Shown in pieces: positions 24,664 through 32,158 of a stretch of DNA of 46,027 nucleotides; the first letter of the stretch is position 1, and each line of letters begins with the position of its first letter. The notes beneath the pieces are model-generated. The model was not told the DNA's origin. It saw nothing but the letters and a program-made list of their open reading frames with translations, and did no database searches. The stretch is from Holophagales bacterium UBA5704. GTDB taxonomy: Bacteria > Acidobacteriota > Thermoanaerobaculia > Multivoradales > UBA5704. Where the stretch lies: NCBI GenBank assembly GCA_002420005.1, contig DIHE01000109.1, forward strand, positions 1 through 46,027, given 5' to 3'. A program made the position numbers and the translations under genes.

Positions 24664-26246
24664 AGGAGGCCGAGCAGGTTCCGTTCTCTCGCTGCGGGAT
24701 CTGGCGAAGCCACCGGGAGTTCTTCGTCGCCGAGGGGATCTCCGCCTGGAATGGCCGGGTACCGTTCTACGTCACCAGCAACCCCTACCTGGCACATGCC
24801 TACGCCACGATCATCGTGCGTTTTCTCCAGGACCGGCGGGCCGCGGGCGGTCCGGTGGAGGGGCCTGCCTTGGTTCTCGAGCTGGGTGCAGGAACGGGTG
24901 CATTCAGCTATCAGGTGCTCCGCTGCCTGGTGGAGCTGACCGGGGCGGTTCCGGATCTCGCCGCCGACCTCTGCTATGTGATGTCCGACATCTCCGAGAG
25001 GAATCTCGACTTCTGGAGCTCCCATCCGGCGTTTGCCCCCTTCCTGGAGCAAGGCCTGTTGGACTTCGCCTTCTTCGACGTCGAGAGCTCCGGCCGGCTG
25101 GACCTGCGGGTGTCGCAACGGGTGGTGGAACGCCGTCCGGGGCAACCTGCACCGCCCCTCGTGGTCATCGCCAACTACGTCTTCGATGCCGTTCCCCCTG
25201 ATTTCTTCCGGTTGGAGGACGGCCGGCTGAGCGAGGTCCTGGTTCCGGAATCGTTGACCCTGCCACCGAACGAAGAGGCCAATGCGAGCTTTGAGATCAC
25301 CCGGATCGACGGCAGCCGGTGGCACGGCGTCGCCGAACCCCGGTACGCACCGGAGTCCGTTGACCGGGTCTTGCGCGACTGCGCCGCATCTCAGATCGAA
25401 GGGGGATTCCTCTTTCCCGCTGCGGCCTTGGGATGCCTTGCCCGTTTGCGGGAGACGATTGCGCACGAGATTCTTTTGCTGGTTGCCGACAAGGGGATTC
25501 TCGCCCCTGCCTCGATCCCCGAGGCGAGCCGTCTCACCTTGGGGTTGCACGGCGGCTGCGCTTCGAGCCTGTTGGACTTTTACGCTCTGGAGTGCTTCGC
25601 CCGCAGCCAGGGTGGGGATGCCTATACCTGCCAGACCGAGGGGATCGTAACCGCGGCCTACAGCCTCGGAGCAGAATTCTCGGAGCTTCCTGAAACCCGG
25701 CTCGCCCTCGCACAGTTTCTGGGAGTGTTCAATCCGGGCTACCTCTATGATGTCGTCCACTACTTCCAGGCCTCCAAGCCCGGAGCCCGGCTGGAGACCT
25801 TGATCGCCCTCCTGGAGCTTACTCTGTGGGACCCGTACGTCGTCGACCAGTTCTTCGACGTCCTTCTCGCAAGCCTGCCCTATGCGGGCAGCTACGGCAT
25901 CGGGAAGCTTTCGGAAAATCTCCATCGGGTTGCGGACAACTTCTTCTACCTTCCTTCCGCACCCGACACCTTTTTTCAGCTCGGGGTCTTGCTCCAGGAG
26001 ATGCAGCACCACGACGAGGCCCTGCGGGCGTATGAGGCATCGCTCTCCTGGTTCGGCGAGGTCGCGGGAACCTTGTACCGGATGGGGCAGTGCTGCCATG
26101 CGCTGCGGCGCGTCGACGACGCCGTCGGATGGTTTCGGCGGGCGCTGCAGCAGCGGCCGGATTTCGTCGAGGCCCGGGGCTGGATCGCCCAGATCGAGGA
26201 AGACAGACGGGAGGAGCGCCATGTTGACGAAAGCGGCCACCCATAA
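24660..26246 (+). CDS. MidA/NDUFAF7-like SAM methyltransferase with C-terminal TPRs
   Basis: The ATG at 24660 overlaps the effector stop (ATGA); the product is 528 residues. The class I methyltransferase signs are ELGAGTG at about 74-80 (motif I), SDISERNLDFW near 109 (motif II region) and NYVFDAVPPDFFRLEDGRL near 172, which matches the 'NEvlDAlP' box of MidA-like enzymes (protein arginine methylation in the mitochondrial relative). Residues about 437-518 form tetratricopeptide-like helices (TFFQLGVLLQEMQHHDEALRAYEASL, GTLYRMGQCCHALRRVDDAVGWFRRAL). There is no signal peptide or membrane segment. GC is lower than the structural genes (34/60 at 25441-25500). It may modify the effector, protect the producer or be a second cargo. 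Nothing in the sequence decides between these. Confidence 0.75.
   Translation: MKEAEQVPFSRCGIWRSHREFFVAEGISAWNGRVPFYVTSNPYLAHAYATIIVRFLQDRRAAGGPVEGPALVLELGAGTGAFSYQVLRCLVELTGAVPDLAADLCYVMSDISERNLDFWSSHPAFAPFLEQGLLDFAFFDVESSGRLDLRVSQRVVERRPGQPAPPLVVIANYVFDAVPPDFFRLEDGRLSEVLVPESLTLPPNEEANASFEITRIDGSRWHGVAEPRYAPESVDRVLRDCAASQIEGGFLFPAAALGCLARLRETIAHEILLLVADKGILAPASIPEASRLTLGLHGGCASSLLDFYALECFARSQGGDAYTCQTEGIVTAAYSLGAEFSELPETRLALAQFLGVFNPGYLYDVVHYFQASKPGARLETLIALLELTLWDPYVVDQFFDVLLASLPYAGSYGIGKLSENLHRVADNFFYLPSAPDTFFQLGVLLQEMQHHDEALRAYEASLSWFGEVAGTLYRMGQCCHALRRVDDAVGWFRRALQQRPDFVEARGWIAQIEEDRREERHVDESGHP
26210..26216 (+). promoter_or_regulatory. Strong ribosome-binding site for the truncated second effector
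   Basis: GGAGGAG lies four bases before ATG 26221, inside the end of the methyltransferase gene. It implies that the short leader peptide is still translated, or was until recently. Confidence 0.6.
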
Positions 26247-26469
26247 GTCTGCGACCCCCTCGCCGAGAGCCGGATCGAGCTACGCGGTGCGCCGGTTCAC
26301 GCGCTGGCGTCCACGGCGCTGCGCGGAACTGGGTGCTGGCGAACAGCGGAATCCAGGCGGTTCCCGCCAATACCGTCTGCATCCGGCCAAAGCCGATGCT
26401 CAACGGTTGGCCGATGAGCAAGTCAGGGTCGCCGCAGGTACGAATGATCTCGCGGACTTGGGGTTGTAG
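26221..26469 (+). pseudogene. Truncated second eCIS effector: leader only
   Basis: ATG 26221 overlaps the methyltransferase end and opens an 82-codon frame. Its first 27 residues, MLTKAATHKSATPSPRAGSS then YAVRRFTR, mirror the start of the upstream effector (LFTRAISHKPQPATPASGAS then YAVRRFVQ). A stretch of 23 bases is identical at 23060-23082 and 26276-26298. Right after the shared leader the similarity stops. There is no 'QPKL', no EREAD segment and no DUF4157 domain. The following Arg-rich residues do not look like a normal protein, while other frames of 26299-26470 carry protein-like fragments (for example VRMISRTW), suggesting a junction with the remains of another gene. I read it as a cargo gene that lost its body. 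Confidence 0.65.
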
Positions 26470-26544
26470 GCGCTGGTTGCGGGTAGAGCCCTCGGGCGGC
26501 GAGACCCGCCCGCGTGGTAGCGTAGGCACGCTCGGGAGGGACTC

Positions 26545-27354
26545 TTGATTCGGGCTGCCATTCTCACCATTCTGCTGATCGCCGGGGGCTTGTTCCTCAC
26601 CCTGCCCGCCACCGCGGGCCGTTTCCACGATATTGAGGACTACCGCACCGCCGTCCTCTGGGGCCTGCCGCTGGGCGCTTTTCTCCTGTCGTTCGTCTTC
26701 TTCCCGCGCCTGTCTCCGCCCGCCGGGGAGACACCGGGAGGCCCGGTACGCCGCCGGTTGTGGCTGCTCGGCGCCTGCGCGCTGGCCTTCCTGCTGGACC
26801 AGAGCTTCCTCGCCTTCGGCTATTTCACCGAGTGGGCGACCTTCACCGCGAGCGCCCCGGACCCGGCCGGGGGAGGGCTGGCGCTCCGGGCCCTCTGGGC
26901 CCTGCCCCTCGCGCTCCTTCTGGGGATCTGGGGATGGGAGAGGGCGCTGCGAGGCGCCGTCTACACCGGCTGGCGCCGTGTGCTGCCGTTGCCGGCGGCC
27001 CTCGGGATCTCGGTGCTGGCCGGCCTGGCGCTCGCCCTGCCGCCCATCCTGCCGGTGGGGGAGATCCGCGACCTCCCCTTCGTCGCCGCCGCCTTGACCG
27101 CCGTCCTCTGCCGCGAGGTCTCGTTCGCTCTCGTCTTCTCGCGCGGCGGAGGCCTGCTGGTCGCCGGCCTCTACCGCGGCGCCTTCTGGTTCTTCGAGGC
27201 CTTTGTGATCAACGACTGGTACAGCCTCTACGCCCCGGCCGCCAACTATGTGGCGGGCGACGCCCTCTTCTACGCCGCCCGGGCGGTGGTGGCGCTGCTG
27301 GGCCTCGCCGTGGTGGTCGCCGCGGTGCGACCGCGTGTTTCAGCAGCAGCATAA
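26545..27354 (+). CDS. Multi-pass membrane protein of unknown function (269 aa)
   Basis: The frame starts with TTG at 26545, preceded by GGGAGG. No better ATG/GTG lies nearby, and the first residues (MIRAAILTILLIAGGLFLTL) form a signal-anchor-like helix, which supports the choice. I count about seven hydrophobic segments, among them VLWGLPLGAFLLSFVFF, LWLLGACALAFLLDQSFLAF, ALPLALLLGIWGW, ALGISVLAGLALALPPIL and AVVALLGLAVVVAAV. No catalytic motif is evident; the CPBP protease motif EExxxR is not present. It sits after the eCIS cargo with a gap of about 75 bases, so membership of that operon is doubtful. Confidence 0.7.
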   Translation: MIRAAILTILLIAGGLFLTLPATAGRFHDIEDYRTAVLWGLPLGAFLLSFVFFPRLSPPAGETPGGPVRRRLWLLGACALAFLLDQSFLAFGYFTEWATFTASAPDPAGGGLALRALWALPLALLLGIWGWERALRGAVYTGWRRVLPLPAALGISVLAGLALALPPILPVGEIRDLPFVAAALTAVLCREVSFALVFSRGGGLLVAGLYRGAFWFFEAFVINDWYSLYAPAANYVAGDALFYAARAVVALLGLAVVVAAVRPRVSAAA

Positions 27355-27380
27355 CGTAGCCGAAGAGTGGCGGGGGGGAG

Positions 27381-27422
27381 AAAAAAAAGCGGGGACGACC
27401 GGAGGATGTTGGCGTCGTCCCC
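27381..27422 (-). terminator. Intrinsic terminator of the carbamoyltransferase-SGNH operon
   Basis: A perfect 9-bp stem (27391-27399 with 27414-27422, GGGGACGAC/GTCGTCCCC) has a 14-base loop. Read on the - strand, it is followed by GC and eight T residues (the A-run 27381-27388). It lies about 150 bases beyond the stop of the SGNH gene. On the + strand there is no U-tract. Other small stems fill the rest of the gap (for example 27439-27456, and CCGGGTTG at 27429-27436 with CAACCCGG at 27493-27500), so the whole 27355-27574 spacer is structured. Confidence 0.75.
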
Positions 27423-27574
27423 GTGAGTCCGGGTTGAAAAGAGGTTGTGGCCTCTTCATCTATATAGTTGCCGCACCCCCCCCTCAGATTGACAACCCGG
27501 GACAACTTTCTTCGACTTCTTTTGTTTTGGCCCCGATCTGACAGCTTTGCTGAGACTGAGGAAGCGGTCGAGCC

Positions 27575-29659
27575 CTAGGAATGGACCGGTCGGGCGTGCA
27601 GGGAAGCCACCTCTCCGCACACCGGGTGGAGCTCGGCCGGCAGGCCCAGCTCAAGCCGCTCGATGGCGGGGAGCAGGGGGTTGTCTCCCTGGGACGCCGG
27701 GAGGCCGGGCCAGCGGAGGGTCAGCCGGTGCAGGCCGGGAGGGAGCCGCGAGGCGGGGAGGCGCAGGCGCGAGCGGGTCCAGCGGTCCCCGATCTGGAGG
27801 CGGCCGGCGGGCTGGCCATCCACCAGGACGTCCACCGGGCCGGGGTTGCGGGCCGGTGCGCGGGCGGTCAGCTCCAGGTCGACGTCCCGGTCTTCGCCGG
27901 CGGCCAGGGCGAAAGAGGTCTCCGGCCACGGGGAGCGCAGGGTCGCTCGCTCGGCGAGGTCCTCGAAGCGCATCACCTCGGGGAAGAAGCGTTCCAGGGG
28001 CTCCCAGAGCCAGTAGGGGTCCGCGAGGTCGATCCCCGGGGAGGCGAGGGGGCGGTGGGCGGTGAGCCGTCGGGTGATTTCGGTCGCGCCGAGGACCGAG
28101 CCGAGGACGGCCAGCATCTCGGCGTCCAGGTGATCCCACTGCCAGCCGTGCTGGAGGAGCAGGCGGTGGGGGGAGGCGAGGTTGCGCTGCTGGGCGGCGG
28201 TCAGCACGGCGGGGCACAGGGCGGAGCGCGCCTCGACGAGGTCGAGAAACGTCGTGCGGATGTCCGGCGCGGCGTCCAGGGCCGCTTCACACCAGTGCCG
28301 CAGGATCGGCTCCTTGGGCCCCACGGTCAGCAGGCGATGGGCACTGTGGAGCGCCGCACCAAGGCGGGCGGTGGCCTCGGCGGCGGGAGAGAGGCGCGGC
28401 TCGGGCGTGGAGGCGAGGATCGCGCGCCCGTCCGGCTCGCCGTCGATCATCCCGGAGAGGCGGAGCACCTGCGCCGCCGTGGCGGCCATCGCGACCCGGA
28501 TCCCCTCGACGGTCAGGTGGCAGTAGTCGAGGAACAGGCGGCGATCGGGGAGGAGCGAGCCGGTGTGCGCGGCGAGCACCGCGGGCAGGTCGACGAGCGT
28601 GAAGCCATGCCGCCGGCCGGTCTCGCGCAGGAGATCGTGCGCCAGGGTGCCGGCTTGCGGGGCGCCCAGAAACGCGAGGGTGGGGTAGGCGGCGGCGTCC
28701 ACCTCGGCCCGCCAGGCTTCCAGAGCGCCGGCCTCGTCACCCAGCGCCCGCCGGGCCAGCCCGCGCAGCCGCCAGGTGGAGGGACAGAGGCCCCCGTCCA
28801 GCTCCAGCATCCGCTCGGTCTGACCGGCGGCTCCCGCCGCGTCCCCCCGGGCCAGCAGCGCGAGCGTGCCCTCATACAAGGAATGCCAGCGCGCGGTTCC
28901 CTCGCGCGGCAGCCAGGCGACCGGCTGGCGATTCTCCCAGTCCGCGAGGTTCACCTCGGGCAGCAGGACGATCACCGGAATGCCGACCGCCCGGGTGAGC
29001 AGGGCGATCTCGTCGAAGGTGGCGCGGACCTTCGCCCGCAAGCGGCTGCGGGCCAGCTCCACCGGGCCGGCGAGACCCGCCTCGCGCAGCGCTTGGGCGA
29101 CCTCCTGGCGCGCCGGCACCGAGGGGGCGAACGGCGAGACCTCGGGGGTCTCCAGAAGGTTCCAGTTGTTCCCCACGAAGAGGACGAGCACGTCCGGCTG
29201 GATCTGCAGCGCGCTCTGCACCGTCTCGCGCAGGCCGGCGAGGGTCTCGTTGGTGCGGGCCAGATCGACAACCTCGAAACGCTCCGAGCCGCCCACGGTC
29301 CGGAGCTGCTCTTCGAGAACCCGGGCGGGGGTCAGGTGGGGCGCATAGAGATAGCCCGCGGCCACCGACTCGCCGAACAGGGCGACGCGCAAGGGCAGCT
29401 CGGCCTGCTTCGGGCGCAGGATCCTCCGGGTGGCGTAGTGGTCGCCGAACGGCCCCGGGTCCGGCCGCACGAAGGCGCGGGCGCCGTCGATCTCCGCCGG
29501 CTGCCAGATGCTGATCGCGCGCGGCCCGCGCGGCAGGGGAGTGGGCTCCGGGGTGTCCGGTGCACCGGTCAGGCCGGCCCTCTGGGTGAGGCGGGCCTGG
29601 CGCAGCCCTTCCGGGGTGGCGAGGCGGCGGGCGAGCTCGCGGGCGAGGTGCGGATTCAT
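27575..29659 (-). CDS. SGNH/GDSL-type hydrolase with long C-terminal extension (694 aa)
   Basis: The start codon (complement of 29657-29659) overlaps the carbamoyltransferase stop. SGNH blocks are clear: block I FGES with candidate nucleophile S98, block III VGNNWN with N near 164, and block V LDYCHLT with D378 and H381. A phrase before block V, LGDEAGALEAWRAEVDAA, looks like one TPR-type helix pair. After residue about 400 comes a helical stretch and then a beta domain near the end (VDVLVDGQPAGRLQIGDRW). SGNH enzymes in such settings act as O-acetyl esterases or acyl transferases on glycans or secondary metabolites. No signal peptide is visible. The substrate cannot be told. Confidence 0.78.
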   Translation of the reverse strand: MNPHLARELARRLATPEGLRQARLTQRAGLTGAPDTPEPTPLPRGPRAISIWQPAEIDGARAFVRPDPGPFGDHYATRRILRPKQAELPLRVALFGESVAAGYLYAPHLTPARVLEEQLRTVGGSERFEVVDLARTNETLAGLRETVQSALQIQPDVLVLFVGNNWNLLETPEVSPFAPSVPARQEVAQALREAGLAGPVELARSRLRAKVRATFDEIALLTRAVGIPVIVLLPEVNLADWENRQPVAWLPREGTARWHSLYEGTLALLARGDAAGAAGQTERMLELDGGLCPSTWRLRGLARRALGDEAGALEAWRAEVDAAAYPTLAFLGAPQAGTLAHDLLRETGRRHGFTLVDLPAVLAAHTGSLLPDRRLFLDYCHLTVEGIRVAMAATAAQVLRLSGMIDGEPDGRAILASTPEPRLSPAAEATARLGAALHSAHRLLTVGPKEPILRHWCEAALDAAPDIRTTFLDLVEARSALCPAVLTAAQQRNLASPHRLLLQHGWQWDHLDAEMLAVLGSVLGATEITRRLTAHRPLASPGIDLADPYWLWEPLERFFPEVMRFEDLAERATLRSPWPETSFALAAGEDRDVDLELTARAPARNPGPVDVLVDGQPAGRLQIGDRWTRSRLRLPASRLPPGLHRLTLRWPGLPASQGDNPLLPAIERLELGLPAELHPVCGEVASLHARPVHS

Positions 29660-31437
29660 ACGAAGGTGTACAGATCGTCGCGGATCGCGCTCCGGCCGCG
29701 GGCGAAGGGGCTGCGGGCGCGGGAACGCCAGGCGGCGAGGAGCTCCGGCCAGCCCTCCGGGAGGGCCGACCGGTCGAGGAGGTGGTCTTCGAGGACGAGG
29801 GTGTCGATCCCGGAGGTCCCCAGGCTGAACAGGGCGTCCACCGGCGAGGCGACGATGGGCTCGCCGGCCACGTTGAACGAGGTGTTGACCAGCAGCGGAC
29901 AGCCGGTGCGGCGCTCGAACGCGGCGAGGAGCGCGGCGTAGCGCGGGGACGTCGCGGGATCGACGGTCTGCGGCCGGGCCGAGCCGTCCACGTGGGTGAT
30001 CGCCGGGAGGTCGAGCGGCGAGATCACCGCGCAGGTCTCCAGCATGTAGGGCGATGGATGATCCAGCGCGAAGTGCTCCGCCGCCTTCGCCGCCAGGACG
30101 CTCGGGGCGAACGGTCGGAACGCCTCGCGCTTCTTGACCAGGCGGTTCAGCCGGTCCCGCATCCCGGGATCGCGCGGATCGGCGAGCAGGCTGCGGGCGC
30201 CGAGCGCGCGCGGGCCGAATTCCATTGCGCCATGGAACCAGCCCACCACCTCGCCGCAGACCAGCCGGTCCACCACCGCCTCCAGCAGGTCGTCCTCCCG
30301 GCCCCGGAAGTCGGCGGCTGCGAGGCCGGTGGCGGCGAGGAGCGAGGCGACCTCGTCGGCGTTCCAGCGGGGACCGAGAAGAGCGTGGCGCAGCGGCTCC
30401 GGCGGCCGGCCGGTGGCCTCCGCCCAGGCGAGCGCCGCGGCCCCGAGGCAGCCCCCGGAGTCGCCGGCCGCCGGCTGCACGAACAGCCGCTTGAACGGTC
30501 CTTCGCGCAGCAGGCGGCCATTGGCCACCACGTTGAGCGCCACCCCGCCGGCCAGGCAGAGATCGGGGAGGCCCGTCCGTGCGTGCAGATAGCCCGCCTT
30601 TTCCAGGAGAATCTCTTCGAGCACGGTCTGGAGGCTCTGCGCCAGGTCCTGATGGAACCGGGTGATCTCCTCCCCGCGGCGCCGCGGCGGTGCACCGAAG
30701 AGGTCGCAGAGGCGGTCGGAGAACATCCGCCGGCCGTTGACGAAGTCGAAGTACGAGAGGTCGAGCCGGAACTGTCCGCCGGGGCCGGAGGTGACCAGCC
30801 GGCGCATCTGGGGCAGGAAGCGGGGCTCGCCATAGGGCGCGAGCCCCATCACCTTGTACTCGCCGTCGTTCACCGCGAAGCCGAGATAGGAGGTGACGGT
30901 GGAGTAGAGGAGCCCGAGGGAGTGGGGAAACTCGACCTCCTCGAACCGTTCGAGCGCCGCGCCGCGTCCCGCACCGTAGGTGGTGGTGGCCCATTCGCCC
31001 ACGCCGTCCACGGTGAGCACGGCAGCCGCGGGGAATCCCGAAAAGAAGAACGCGCTCGCCGCGTGAGAGGCGTGGTGGTCGTAGAAGCGGATCGGACCCT
31101 CGTACCCCAGCCCTTCGCGGATCGCCCGTTCCGGATGGCCGGGGTCGAGCCACGCCAATCCGTCCGCCGGGCGTTCCGGCGAGGCGGAGGGGGCGGCGTG
31201 CGCCCAGAGCTGGCGGGAGAGCTTCTCGACCGGCTGCTCGTAGTACGCGAGCACGTCGATCTCGTCGATGCCGATCCCCCCGGCCTGTAAGCAGAAGCGG
31301 AAGGCTTGCACCGGAAGCCGCGGATCATGCTTGACCCGCGTGAACCGCTCCTCCTCCGCCGCAGCCACCACCCGGCCGTCCTGGAGAAGGCAGCAGGCGG
31401 ACTCGTGGTAGAAGGCGGAGAGACCGACGACGTTCAT
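29656..31437 (-). CDS. NodU/TobZ-type carbamoyltransferase (593 aa)
   Basis: I start it at MNVVGLSAFYHESA (complement of 31435-31437), because further upstream the frame runs into the divergent gene. It has both domains of the family. The YrdC-unrelated Kae1-like N-terminal part carries HES at 11-13, the metal-binding HHASH at 121-125 and VDGVGEW at 143-149. The C-terminal part has CLAGGVALNVVANGRL and HGAMEFGPRALGARSLLADP, then NTSFNVAGEPIV. These enzymes move a carbamoyl group from carbamoyl phosphate, through carbamoyl-AMP, to hydroxyls of sugars or natural products. The ATGA link with the SGNH gene suggests that both decorate the same molecule. Confidence 0.9.
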   Translation of the reverse strand: MNVVGLSAFYHESACCLLQDGRVVAAAEEERFTRVKHDPRLPVQAFRFCLQAGGIGIDEIDVLAYYEQPVEKLSRQLWAHAAPSASPERPADGLAWLDPGHPERAIREGLGYEGPIRFYDHHASHAASAFFFSGFPAAAVLTVDGVGEWATTTYGAGRGAALERFEEVEFPHSLGLLYSTVTSYLGFAVNDGEYKVMGLAPYGEPRFLPQMRRLVTSGPGGQFRLDLSYFDFVNGRRMFSDRLCDLFGAPPRRRGEEITRFHQDLAQSLQTVLEEILLEKAGYLHARTGLPDLCLAGGVALNVVANGRLLREGPFKRLFVQPAAGDSGGCLGAAALAWAEATGRPPEPLRHALLGPRWNADEVASLLAATGLAAADFRGREDDLLEAVVDRLVCGEVVGWFHGAMEFGPRALGARSLLADPRDPGMRDRLNRLVKKREAFRPFAPSVLAAKAAEHFALDHPSPYMLETCAVISPLDLPAITHVDGSARPQTVDPATSPRYAALLAAFERRTGCPLLVNTSFNVAGEPIVASPVDALFSLGTSGIDTLVLEDHLLDRSALPEGWPELLAAWRSRARSPFARGRSAIRDDLYTFV

Positions 31438-31513
31438 CTGGGGCGGGATGGTAGCGCAGGGAGGGCGGCGTCGGCGAGCGGAGGCAGGCAGCTCTCTGCG
31501 ATACCATGAAGGC

Positions 31514-32058
31514 ATGTGGGGCGTTTTTGCCGATCCGAAAATCGACTCCGTCTTCAAGCGCATCTTCGGCTCCGAGCCGAACAAGCCTTTGCTGGCCGAG
31601 CTGCTCAATGCGCTTCTGGAGCTGGAAGGCGACCAGCGGGTCGCAGTGCTGACCTACCTGAGCCCCGAAGAGCGGGTACCTGTCGCCGAGCTGAAGCTGA
31701 CGAACGTCGACGTGAGGTGCCGCGACCATGCGGGGCGCGAGTACCTGGTGCAGATGCAAATCCTGAACGTCGAGGCCTTCGAGAAGCGGGTGGTGGCCAA
31801 CGTCTCGAAGTCCTGCGTGCGGCACGTGGCGCTATCTCGTTCGCCGAACGCCAGGGTGAGGCCCGCGGCTTTGCCCGTAGCCAGGAGCAGGCGGGCGCCG
31901 CCGGGTTGGCTATGGGACTTCGCTGCGGCGTCGAAGAAGTGTGTGGGCTACTCTCCATCCAGCTCGACCCAGCGCGTCGGGCGGAGATCGATGCGATGTC
32001 CTCCGAGCAGCTTGCGGCCCTGCTCACCCGGCTGACGCGTGAGCGCCGCTGGGAGTGA
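31514..32058 (+). pseudogene. Broken PD-(D/E)XK nuclease-family (Rpn/transposase-like) gene
   Basis: The first 105 or so codons from ATG 31514 encode the N-terminus of the family: MWGVFADPKIDSVFKRIFGS, LLAELLNALLELEGD and the core NVDVRCRDHAGREYLVQMQI, where an E is more usual in place of the first Q. At about 31,830 the frame is lost (VSKSCVRHVAL). In the frame one base back, the usual C-terminal end follows: FAERQGEARGFARSQEQAG then IDAMSSEQLAALLTRL, stopping at 32058. A middle section of some 100-150 residues is missing, so an internal deletion, not just a one-base shift, explains it. Such genes are often mobile and found in large numbers in a genome. Confidence 0.75.
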
Positions 32059-32098
32059 GGGCTGCGTACAATGCGCCCGCCGAGCGCACCCCGGCACC

Positions 32099-32107
32099 TG
32101 ATATGCT
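32099..32107 (+). promoter_or_regulatory. Candidate extended -10 promoter for the Gabija operon
   Basis: TGATATGCT has the TGn extension plus a TATGCT hexamer, about 50 bases before the first Gabija start. No good -35 is visible, which an extended -10 can tolerate. It lies within the 13-bp sequence that recurs at 35708-35720. Confidence 0.4.
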
Positions 32108-32118
32108 CCGCACTTGCT

Positions 32119-32140
32119 GCGAGAGGCACCGCCCTCTCGC
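32119..32140 (+). promoter_or_regulatory. Leader hairpin before the Gabija ATPase gene
   Basis: GCGAGAGG (32119-32126) pairs perfectly with CCTCTCGC (32133-32140) around a 6-base loop. It falls between the candidate -10 and the ATG at 32159, which has no clear ribosome-binding site. It could be an operator for a dimeric regulator or an RNA structure limiting translation. Confidence 0.4.
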
Positions 32141-32158
32141 CTGCCTGCACCTGACGCC

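Noticed and set aside
26299..26470. Possible transposase or other gene after the truncated leader
   Set aside because: Both strands show short protein-like fragments, but none is long enough or familiar enough to name; kept as part of the pseudogene call.
27581..29941. Long + strand frame opposite the carbamoyltransferase/SGNH genes
   Set aside because: No domain and a biased composition; the - strand genes have intact catalytic motifs, coupling and a terminator.
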